A stretch of DNA of 6,066 nt, taken from Verrucomicrobiales bacterium. GTDB lineage: Bacteria > Verrucomicrobiota > Verrucomicrobiia > Verrucomicrobiales > Akkermansiaceae. The position numbers were made by a program, and so were the translations under genes. This document shows positions 1-5,566 of this stretch, one piece after another (position 1 is the first letter of the stretch; each line of letters starts with the position of its first letter). The notes beneath the pieces were generated by a model, which worked only from the letters and a program-made list of their open reading frames with translations, was not told where the DNA came from and did no database searches. Where the stretch lies: contig DMYM01000011.1 of assembly GCA_003483645.1 (NCBI GenBank), positions 9,308 through 15,373 of the forward strand, read 5' to 3'.

Positions 1-893
1 TCCACAACGGCATCGAGTACGGCGACATGCAGATGATCTGCGAGGCCTACAATCTGATGGGGAACCTCCTCGGCATGACTCCCGGGGAAATGAGCGCGGT
101 CTTCGGGGAGTGGAACCAGGGCGTCCTGGATTCCTTCCTCATTGAGATTACCGCCGACATTCTCGGTCAGGAAGATCCCGAAACCGGTCAACCCTTCGTC
201 GATATCGTGCTCGACACCGCCGGCCAGAAGGGAACCGGCAAGTGGACCTCCATCAACGCCCTCGACATGGGCATCGCCGCACCCTGCATCGCGGAGGCTG
301 TCTTTGCCCGCTGCATCAGTGCCATCAAGGAAGAACGGGTTGCCGCTTCCCAGGTGATCACCGCCAATCTTGAGGCTTTCGAGGGCGACCGGACCGAGTT
401 CGTCCAGGCTATTCACGATGCCCTCTACTGCTCCAAGATCTGCTCCTACGCCCAGGGTTTCCAACTCATGCGTGAAGCGCAGAGGGAGCACGACTGGCAG
501 CTGGATTTCGGCCAGATCTCCATGATCTGGCGCGGTGGATGTATCATTCGCGCCCGCTTCCTCCAGAAGATTTTCGAGGCCTACCAGGCCAATCCCGGGA
601 TTGCCAACCTCCTCCTCGACCCCTACTTCAAGAGCGAAATCGACCGCTGCCAGGCCAACTGGCGCAAGGTGGTGGCCATCGCGGCCCTGCACGGTATCCC
701 CATCCCCTGCTTCAGTTCGGCGCTCTCCTACTACGACAGCTACCGTAGCGCCCGCCTCCCGGCCAACCTCCTCCAGGGACAGCGCGACTTCTTCGGAGCC
801 CATACCTACGAGCGGGTGGACAAGGAGCGTGGTCACACCTTCCACATCGACTGGCCCGCCGCCGACCGACCGCAGATCCAGATCCAGCCGTAA
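1..893 (+). CDS. gnd: 6-phosphogluconate dehydrogenase, decarboxylating (3' part, cut by left edge)
   Basis: This enzyme converts 6-phosphogluconate to ribulose 5-phosphate and CO2 with NADP+ (or NAD+) in the cytoplasmic oxidative pentose phosphate pathway. The reading frame is open from base 3, starting H-N-G-I-E-Y-G-D-M-Q, which is the substrate-binding and catalytic stretch near residue 186 of known Gnd proteins. The true start therefore lies left of the window. About 296 residues remain. They include the family signature L-D-T-A-G-Q-K-G-T-G-K-W (ending at base 245) and, near the C-terminus, R-D-F-F-G-A-H-T-Y-E-R (bases 783-815), whose Arg and His reach the substrate of the partner subunit. 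The remaining length fits the long (about 480 residue) form of the family. The TAA stop at 891-893 lies 5 bases from the stop of the opposing gene. A 4-base-pair hairpin (887-898) spans the stop but is too weak to call a terminator. The identification is certain; the coenzyme preference cannot be judged because the N-terminal Rossmann domain is missing. Confidence 0.97.
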   Translation, partial: HNGIEYGDMQMICEAYNLMGNLLGMTPGEMSAVFGEWNQGVLDSFLIEITADILGQEDPETGQPFVDIVLDTAGQKGTGKWTSINALDMGIAAPCIAEAVFARCISAIKEERVAASQVITANLEAFEGDRTEFVQAIHDALYCSKICSYAQGFQLMREAQREHDWQLDFGQISMIWRGGCIIRARFLQKIFEAYQANPGIANLLLDPYFKSEIDRCQANWRKVVAIAALHGIPIPCFSSALSYYDSYRSARLPANLLQGQRDFFGAHTYERVDKERGHTFHIDWPAADRPQIQIQP

Positions 894-898
894 ACGGC

Positions 899-2302
899 CT
901 ACTTCCCGCCCTTCGTTCCGATCGCGATCAGTTTGAACCGCGTACGGAAGAAGAGCATCCCGTCGGCTAGAGCCGGGGAGGCCAGACAGGTATCGTTCAG
1001 CTCATTCTCAGCTGCCACCGAGAATTCATCGCCCGTCTTCACCACGAAGACCTTCCCGGTTTCTCCTGCAAAGAAGAGATGACTGCCATCGGAAACAGGT
1101 GAGGCGGTGAATCCTCCACCACCCTGCCCGATCCGCTCGCGGTAGCGGATCTCACCGGAGGCTGCATCGAAGCAGGTCAGGACACCCCCCCCATCGCAAC
1201 TGTAGAGGTTCTCCCCCACCACGATAGGCGTGGCCATGTAGGCACCCTTGCGCTCATGAACCCAGGGGATTTGCTCGCTGGTCTCGTCGACCTTCCGGAG
1301 CGTGATCTCACCCCGGGCGCTCAACCTGACTGCGCGCATGGGGCTGTGCCTGCCGTGCGCATTGCTCAGGAAAACGTTCCCGTGGGCAGTAACCGGGGTA
1401 GGCACCGGGATGTCACCACCACCCTGGAGCTTCCAGATCTCCTCGCCACTCTCGAAATCGTAGGCCCCGGTGTGATGCCAGCCGTTAACGAGAATCTGGG
1501 TCTTCCCCTCGTGCTCCACGATGGTGGGCGTCCCCCAGGTCGGCACATCCTTCCGTGCTCTCTTCCATAGTTCCTTGCCGTCCTCAAGCTGGTAGACCGC
1601 GAGAAAGGATCCCTCCTGCACATCGCAAAGGACCACGACCTTGCCGTCGTGAATGACCGGTGAACTCCCAAATCCCCACTGGGCGGTCTTTACCCGGAAC
1701 CAGCCCGCATCCATCGGCCCAAGATCCTTCCGCCAGCGCAGCTCTCCCTCCATGTCAAAACAGAAGAGGCCCTCTGATCCGAAAATGGCCACCAGGTTCT
1801 TTCCATCCGTGGCGGGTGTCGAATTGCAATGGGTGGCCTTGGTGTGGCGCTTGACCCTTGGTTTCCCCTCGAACCCCAGCTTGTTGAAGAGAACCGCTCC
1901 CGTCGCCTTGTCGATGGCGATCAACCGCCATTGCTGCACGCCATTGTCGCTGGCGGATCCAACATCACCCCTGACCTTCACATCCAGTTCCTGCACCCCC
2001 CCGGTGACCACAGTGGCGAGATAGACGCGATCGCCCCAGACAATGGGGGAAGCATGACCGAGGCCCCTGATCCCGGCCTGCCAGCGCACATTTTCCTGTT
2101 TTCCCACGTGCCAGCGGGTGGGTAGTTCGGCTCCCGGCAGAATTCCACTCGCACGGTGGCCCCGGAACTGGGACCACTGCTCCGCCGGGGGCAATCCCGG
2201 GACGGGTAGAGCAGCCTTGGCGGTCTCTTCAGCTCCCTCAGCCCCAAGGGCAGTCGCGCTGGTCATTACTCCGGCGAGGAGGAGGTGGTGGAATCGTCGC
2301 AT
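899..2302 (-). CDS. Exported PQQ-like beta-propeller repeat protein (BamB-like fold)
   Basis: The 467-residue protein begins with a signal peptide: M-R-R, then a hydrophobic stretch to about residue 20 with likely cleavage near A-L-G. It is probably periplasmic or otherwise exported. After a linker comes W-S-Q-F-R-G-H-R-A-S-G (43-53), the W-x-Q-F-R-G-x-x-x-x-G opening typical of PQQ-like propeller proteins in Planctomycetes and Verrucomicrobia. Blade repeats follow with A/T-S/T-P-x-x-x-D-G-x-(V/L) cores near residues 84, 161, 213, 257, 301, 357, 399 and 441, giving about eight blades; several carry the D-x-x-(T/S)-G-(E/A) turn (131, 379). No quinoprotein dehydrogenase catalytic set is evident, so an enzyme role is not supported. 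The family includes outer-membrane assembly factors and many proteins of unknown role. I chose the ATG at 2302 because it gives a clean signal peptide and has GGGAG 7 bases upstream; a TTG at 2395 would add a non-signal extension. The gene is downstream of fabV on the same strand, with an 89-base gap and no clear terminator between them. Confidence 0.88.
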   Translation of the reverse strand: MRRFHHLLLAGVMTSATALGAEGAEETAKAALPVPGLPPAEQWSQFRGHRASGILPGAELPTRWHVGKQENVRWQAGIRGLGHASPIVWGDRVYLATVVTGGVQELDVKVRGDVGSASDNGVQQWRLIAIDKATGAVLFNKLGFEGKPRVKRHTKATHCNSTPATDGKNLVAIFGSEGLFCFDMEGELRWRKDLGPMDAGWFRVKTAQWGFGSSPVIHDGKVVVLCDVQEGSFLAVYQLEDGKELWKRARKDVPTWGTPTIVEHEGKTQILVNGWHHTGAYDFESGEEIWKLQGGGDIPVPTPVTAHGNVFLSNAHGRHSPMRAVRLSARGEITLRKVDETSEQIPWVHERKGAYMATPIVVGENLYSCDGGGVLTCFDAASGEIRYRERIGQGGGGFTASPVSDGSHLFFAGETGKVFVVKTGDEFSVAAENELNDTCLASPALADGMLFFRTRFKLIAIGTKGGK

Positions 2303-2309
2303 GGCAGAG

Positions 2310-2314
2310 CTCCC
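2310..2314 (-). promoter_or_regulatory. Ribosome binding site of the beta-propeller gene
   Basis: GGGAG on the minus strand lies 7 bases before the ATG at 2302. It decides the start over the TTG at 2395, which would overlap the fabV stop codon. The same bases form one arm of a 9-base inverted repeat, described separately. Confidence 0.6.
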
Positions 2315-2373
2315 GGCAGATTTCACCAGTAAAACCGATCTCCGCCCAGAGCAGGATGTAAAGGTGCCGGGAG
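2310..2373 (-). promoter_or_regulatory. Inverted repeat that could hide the beta-propeller ribosome binding site
   Basis: Within the 89-base gap after fabV, the mRNA carries CTCCCGGCA (complement of 2365-2373) and, 46 bases later, its exact complement TGCCGGGAG (complement of 2310-2318). The second arm contains the GGGAG ribosome binding site. Pairing of all 9 bases (7 of them G-C) would bury that site. The pairing is seen in the sequence; regulation through it is inference. The loop is long, and there is no U-run to make it a terminator. Confidence 0.3.
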
Positions 2374-2391
2374 GGCCTGCCTGTGTGCCCC

Positions 2392-3582
2392 TCAATCGTC
2401 CAGGCCAACCATCGGGTCGACCTCCTGATCGTAGTCGACACCCGGCAATCCAAAGCCGAAAAGCTTGAGGAACTCTTCCTGGTAATTGTTGAAATCCGTG
2501 ATCTCCCGGAGGTTCCCGGAGGTCACCCGGGGCCAGATCTCCTTCACCCTGTCCTGGATATCCGGCTCCATCTCCCAGTCATCGACCCGGATGAGACCCT
2601 TGTCATCGAGTTGCGGCTCGTTGTTGTTGTAGAGGTGCGTGGAGAAGAGCCGCTGGATCTGCTCGATCGTGCCCTCGTGATTTCCCTTCTCCTTCATCAC
2701 GCGATAGAGGATGGAGATGTAGAGCGGCACAACCGGGATGGCCGAGCTGGCCTGCGTCACCAGTGCCTTGTTGACGGAGACGTAGGCGCCTCCACCGCCG
2801 TTCGCCTTGAGCAGAACATCGATTTGCCGGGCCGCATTCCGCAGGTCGATCTTGGCACGTCCCATCGTGCCGTTGGTGTAGACCGCCCAGGTCGCTTCCG
2901 GGCCAATATAGTCATAAGCCACCGCAGTCATGCCCGGTGCCAGCACTCCCCCCTCGTCCAGAGCTTCCATCCAGAAGCTCCAGTCCTCGCCCCCCATCAC
3001 TGCCACCGTGTCGGCGATTTCCTGCCCGCTGGCTGGTTCAATGGTTACCTCGCTCACCATCCCCTCGTCGGTATCCAACGTCCTGGAGGTGTAGTCCTGA
3101 CCAATCGGCTTCAAGGTCGACTTGTGGATTTTTCCCGTGCGCGGATGCTCCCGCCGGGGTGCCGCCAGGCTGTAGACGACCAGATCGATCTGCCCGAGAT
3201 CGGCCTTGATGGCCTCCACCACCTGCGCCTTCATTTCATCGGAAAAGGCATCGCCGTTGAAGCTCCGCGCATAAAGGCCCTCCGCTCCAGCGGCCCGGTG
3301 AAAGGCGGCGGAATTGTACCATCCCGCCGTGGCACACTTCTTCTCCTCGGGAGGGCGCTCGAAAAAGACCCCCATCGTCCTGGCTCCACTTCCGAAGGAT
3401 GCCGTGATCCTGGAAGCCAGGCCGTAGCCGGTGGAAGCTCCAATAACGAGAACGTTCCCTGGTCCGTTCTCGATGGCGCCCCTCGCCTTCACGTAATCAA
3501 TTTGTTCCTGCACGTGAGCAGCGCATCCCGTGGGATGGGCCGTGAGACATACAAATCCCCGCACTCTCGGCTTGATGATCAT
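2392..3582 (-). CDS. fabV: Trans-2-enoyl-[acyl-carrier-protein]/CoA reductase, FabV type
   Basis: FabV reduces the trans-2 double bond of enoyl-ACP (or enoyl-CoA) with NADH, the last step of each fatty acid elongation cycle. It acts in the cytoplasm as an alternative to FabI and is known in other bacteria for tolerance of triclosan. The 396 residues match the usual family length. The start M-I-I-K-P-R-V-R-G-F and the nearby T-A-H-P-T-G-C (14-20) are hallmark FabV sequence. The nucleotide-binding loop is I-G-A-S-T-G-Y-G-L-A-S-R (47-58), with the NADH-selecting acidic residue in F-F-E (73-75). The catalytic Y-x8-K motif is intact as Y235 and K244, inside G-P-E-A-T-W-A-V-Y-T-N-G-T-M-G-R-A-K. The C-terminal G-F-G-L-P-G-V-D-Y-D region is also typical. 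The start at 3582 is set by family homology and by GGAGAG 8 bases upstream; an in-frame ATG at 3642 adds 20 unrelated residues. The gene diverges from the SDR, and the beta-propeller gene follows it. Confidence 0.96.
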   Translation of the reverse strand: MIIKPRVRGFVCLTAHPTGCAAHVQEQIDYVKARGAIENGPGNVLVIGASTGYGLASRITASFGSGARTMGVFFERPPEEKKCATAGWYNSAAFHRAAGAEGLYARSFNGDAFSDEMKAQVVEAIKADLGQIDLVVYSLAAPRREHPRTGKIHKSTLKPIGQDYTSRTLDTDEGMVSEVTIEPASGQEIADTVAVMGGEDWSFWMEALDEGGVLAPGMTAVAYDYIGPEATWAVYTNGTMGRAKIDLRNAARQIDVLLKANGGGGAYVSVNKALVTQASSAIPVVPLYISILYRVMKEKGNHEGTIEQIQRLFSTHLYNNNEPQLDDKGLIRVDDWEMEPDIQDRVKEIWPRVTSGNLREITDFNNYQEEFLKLFGFGLPGVDYDQEVDPMVGLDD

Positions 3583-3590
3583 GAGGCGAA

Positions 3591-3596
3591 CTCTCC
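3591..3596 (-). promoter_or_regulatory. Ribosome binding site of fabV
   Basis: GGAGAG on the minus strand lies 8 bases before the ATG at 3582, supporting that start over the in-frame ATG at 3642, which lacks a purine-rich site. Short GGCG/CGCC arms (3585-3588 and 3600-3603) flank it and would leave it in a loop; this may be chance. Confidence 0.65.
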
Positions 3597-3646
3597 GGAC
3601 GCCACCCACGGCGGTCGAGCAAAACCTGTCTCTCCTGATCATTTTG

Positions 3647-3674
3647 GGTCCTGGTGGGTGGCCACTCCCAGGCC
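3647..3674. repeat. Imperfect palindrome in the divergent fabV/SDR intergenic region
   Basis: The centre is the perfect 8-base palindrome GTGGCCAC (3658-3665). Outward, after one G-T mismatch (3657/3666), pairing resumes at 3656/3667. Allowing single unpaired T residues at 3655 and 3649, the arms then match through 3647 and 3674, giving 13 paired positions with one wobble. It lies between the two start codons, about 58 bases upstream of the start expected from the SDR promoter candidate and about 80 bases upstream of the fabV start. That is a reasonable place for a regulator binding site serving one or both genes. No known operator is recognised. Confidence 0.3.
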
Positions 3675-3683
3675 AGCAGGGAC

Positions 3684-3712
3684 TAGACAGTCTTTTCAGC
3701 AGGATTCATACT
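3684..3712 (+). promoter_or_regulatory. Candidate sigma-70-type promoter for the SDR gene
   Basis: TAGACA (3684-3689, five of six matches to TTGACA) is separated by exactly 17 bases from CATACT (3707-3712, four of six matches to TATAAT). Transcription would start near 3718-3720, at or next to the GTG start codon at 3720, so the transcript would have little or no leader. The element is seen in the sequence; its activity is inferred. Confidence 0.35.
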
Positions 3713-3719
3713 CATCCCC

Positions 3720-4424
3720 GTGAATCTCACAGGAAAACGCGCGGTCGTCTTTGGTGGCACTTCGGGGATCGGACTCGCTACCGTCCGGCAACTGGCCACC
3801 GCAGGGGCAAAAGTCGTCGCCGTGAGCCGCTCCGCGGAAGAGCAGCCGCCACCCGCCGAGGGGGTGTGCCGGCGTTCAGTGGACATCCTCGATCGAGACG
3901 CCCTCACCACCTTCTACAAAGAAGCCAGCCCCTTTGACCTGGTGGTGAACACTGCCGTTCCGGCCGGCCGGGAGCAGGGGCCCTTTCCCGGGATGGACCT
4001 CGACGGCTTCCAGGCCACCTTCAACAAACTGTGGGGCTACGTGAACACGGTCCACCTGGGGCTGCCCCATTTCACGGATCAGGCGTCCATCGTGCTGGTG
4101 AGCGGATTCCCGGCCCGCAAGTGCAAACCCGGGGCTTCCGCCATCTCGACGGTGGGCCACGCGGTGGAGGGGTTCGTGCGTGCCATTGCCCCCGAGATCG
4201 CCCCCAGGCGGATCAACATCGTTTCGCCCGGTATCATCGACACTCCCCTCTTCCCGCAGGAAGGTGCCGAGCGGGAAGAGTTTTTCCAGAAAGCGGTCGG
4301 CGACCACGCCATTCCCCGTCCCGGCCGGGCCGAGGAGGTAGCACAGGCGATTCTCTTCCTGCTACAGAACGACTTCACCACCGGCACCGTGATCGACGTC
4401 GATGGCGGAGCCTCCTTACCCTGA
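3720..4424 (+). CDS. Short-chain dehydrogenase/reductase with degenerate active site
   Basis: The 234-residue protein has a classical SDR fold and length. M-N-L-T-G-K-R-A-V-V-F leads into the cofactor loop G-G-T-S-G-I-G (12-18), followed by N-T-A-V (77-80, usually N-N-A-G), L-V-S-G (126-129), S-P-G-I-I-D-T-P (169-176) and the C-terminal G-T-V-I-D-V-D-G-G. The catalytic Y-x-x-x-K is absent: alignment on A-V-E-G-F-V-R-A puts I142 and G146 at these positions. The helix-4 Asn position appears to be Lys103, leaving only Ser128 of the usual tetrad. I recall other SDR-like proteins with a similar A-S-A-I pattern here, so this may be a divergent subfamily rather than a decayed gene; the frame is intact. 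Substrate and activity are unknown. GTG at 3720 is the only usable start, since a stop lies in frame at 3684 and no other start codon follows it. There is no good ribosome binding site: AGGA at 3701 is 15 bases away. The gene diverges from fabV and converges with the sugar kinase gene. Confidence 0.9.
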   Translation: MNLTGKRAVVFGGTSGIGLATVRQLATAGAKVVAVSRSAEEQPPPAEGVCRRSVDILDRDALTTFYKEASPFDLVVNTAVPAGREQGPFPGMDLDGFQATFNKLWGYVNTVHLGLPHFTDQASIVLVSGFPARKCKPGASAISTVGHAVEGFVRAIAPEIAPRRINIVSPGIIDTPLFPQEGAEREEFFQKAVGDHAIPRPGRAEEVAQAILFLLQNDFTTGTVIDVDGGASLP

Positions 4425-4489
4425 CCTGTTGCAGGTTCCTCCCGGACCGGGGACGGATCGGTCGTCACCGCTTTCCCGAGAGCAGGGCT
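4425..4489. other. Convergent intergenic gap with small hairpins, no clear terminator
   Basis: These 65 bases separate the SDR stop from the sugar kinase stop. Three short hairpins are visible: ACCTG/CAGGT with a 3-base loop (4424-4436, starting in the SDR stop), TCCC/GGGA (4440-4453) and CGGT/ACCG (4459-4470). None has a following T-run on either strand, so I do not call an intrinsic terminator, although the cluster could slow polymerase from both sides. Confidence 0.3.
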
Positions 4490-5566
4490 CTAGCGCTGCA
4501 CCCGGGCGTTGCCCTTCCAGATACTCCAGACCTGGTCTTCGTCGGCGGGCTGGCCGTAGTCGGTGAGAAGGGTCGCAGCCAATGCTCCGCTGGCCCAACC
4601 GAACTGGGCGCACTTCTCGCCTTCCCAGCCGCGCAGGATGCCATACAGCAGTCCGCCCACGAAACCGTCCCCGCCACCAATCCGGTCGAGGACCGCGATC
4701 TCACGGGGCTCAATGACGTGCCAGTCGTCACCGTCGGCCACGATGCCGCCCCATTCGTGCAGGTTCACGCTGATCACTTCCCGGAGGGTAGTGGCGTAGA
4801 CCGAAGCGTTGGGGAACTGCTCCTTCACCCGGTTGATCATCTCCTTGAAGCTGTCGATCTTGCCGGCGATATCCTCGCCTCCGGCTTCCGGCCCTTCCAC
4901 TCCGAGGCAGAGTTGAAAATCCTCCTCGTTTCCAACGAGGACATCAGCAAGGGTCCCGATTTCGCAAAAGGCTTCACTCAGTTCCTCCTCCCGTCCCTTC
5001 CAGAAGGTCGCGCGATGGTTGAGGTCAAAGGAGATCCTGGTTCCGTGTCTTTTGGCGGCCCGGGCCACATCGAGGCAGAACTGCGTCGAATCTGGCGAGA
5101 GCGCGGCGATCAATCCTGACATGTGGACGATCCGGGCACCCTCTTCCCCGAAAATCCGCTCAAGGTCGAAATCCCCGGCCTTGAGGTCGCGGCCCACTTC
5201 ACCAGCCCGGTCGTTCCAGACCCGGGGTCCACGCGAACCCGTCCCACTGTCCGCCATGTTGATCTGGTGCCGATAACCCCAGGGACCGCCCTGCTCGATA
5301 TCAGGACCCTCGTAGTCCATATGGCGACCGGCCAGGTTGTCCTTGATGAGGCGGGAAACCGGGCTGCCCTTGATGAAGGCGGTCAGAATCTTGACCGGGA
5401 GTCCGAGATAGGAGGAGACGCTGCCCACATTGGATTCCGCACTGCTGGCGGTCAGCACGAAGTTGTCCGAACAGTGAAAGGGCTGACCGTTCACCGGGGT
5501 GAGGCGTGTTCCCATCGAGGTGGGAATCACCATCGCATACTTGCAGTCGGGCTTGAGGTCGATCAT
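4490..5566 (-). CDS. kdgK: PfkB-family sugar kinase, probable 2-dehydro-3-deoxygluconokinase (KDG kinase)
   Basis: PfkB kinases phosphorylate sugars with ATP in the cytoplasm; KDG kinase makes 2-keto-3-deoxy-6-phosphogluconate (KDPG), which an aldolase then splits. The 358 residues include S-S-A-E-S-N-V-G (41-48), matching the N-terminal substrate-binding G-A-x-x-N-V region; F-D-L-N-H-R-A-T-F-W (180-189), close to the D-x-N-x-R-x-x-x-W of KDG kinases; V-G-N-E-E-D-F (211-217); and the anion-hole/catalytic motif D-R-I-G-G-G-D-G-F-V-G-G-L (294-306) with D300 as general base. The D-R-x-G-G-G-D form is common among KDG kinases. A stretch at 84-125, rich in G-P and ending N-D-R-A-G-E-V-G-R, is typical of this subgroup. 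Fructokinase or another keto-sugar kinase remains possible, so the symbol is tentative. I chose the ATG at 5566 because the extension to a TTG at 5635 has no family-like sequence. Neither start has a good ribosome binding site. No pathway partner such as an aldolase is visible beside it. Confidence 0.85.
   Translation of the reverse strand: MIDLKPDCKYAMVIPTSMGTRLTPVNGQPFHCSDNFVLTASSAESNVGSVSSYLGLPVKILTAFIKGSPVSRLIKDNLAGRHMDYEGPDIEQGGPWGYRHQINMADSGTGSRGPRVWNDRAGEVGRDLKAGDFDLERIFGEEGARIVHMSGLIAALSPDSTQFCLDVARAAKRHGTRISFDLNHRATFWKGREEELSEAFCEIGTLADVLVGNEEDFQLCLGVEGPEAGGEDIAGKIDSFKEMINRVKEQFPNASVYATTLREVISVNLHEWGGIVADGDDWHVIEPREIAVLDRIGGGDGFVGGLLYGILRGWEGEKCAQFGWASGALAATLLTDYGQPADEDQVWSIWKGNARVQR

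Noticed and set aside
887..898. GCCG-TAAA-CGGC hairpin across the gnd stop as a terminator.
   Set aside because: It has only four base pairs and no T-run on either strand.
2303..2395. TTG at 2395 as the start of the propeller gene, overlapping the fabV stop.
   Set aside because: It would bury the signal peptide behind 31 non-hydrophobic residues, whereas the ATG at 2302 has both a signal peptide and a ribosome binding site.
2383..3723. A 446-codon open frame on the plus strand opposite fabV.
   Set aside because: It is the shadow of fabV, whose minus-strand protein matches its family from end to end. Long antisense frames are common opposite GC-rich genes, and the translation has no recognisable domain.
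4031..5119. A 362-codon plus-strand frame running out of the SDR and across the sugar kinase.
   Set aside because: It overlaps the SDR in another frame and lies antisense to the kinase. Both of those have clear family motifs, while this product is Arg/Gly/His-rich with none.
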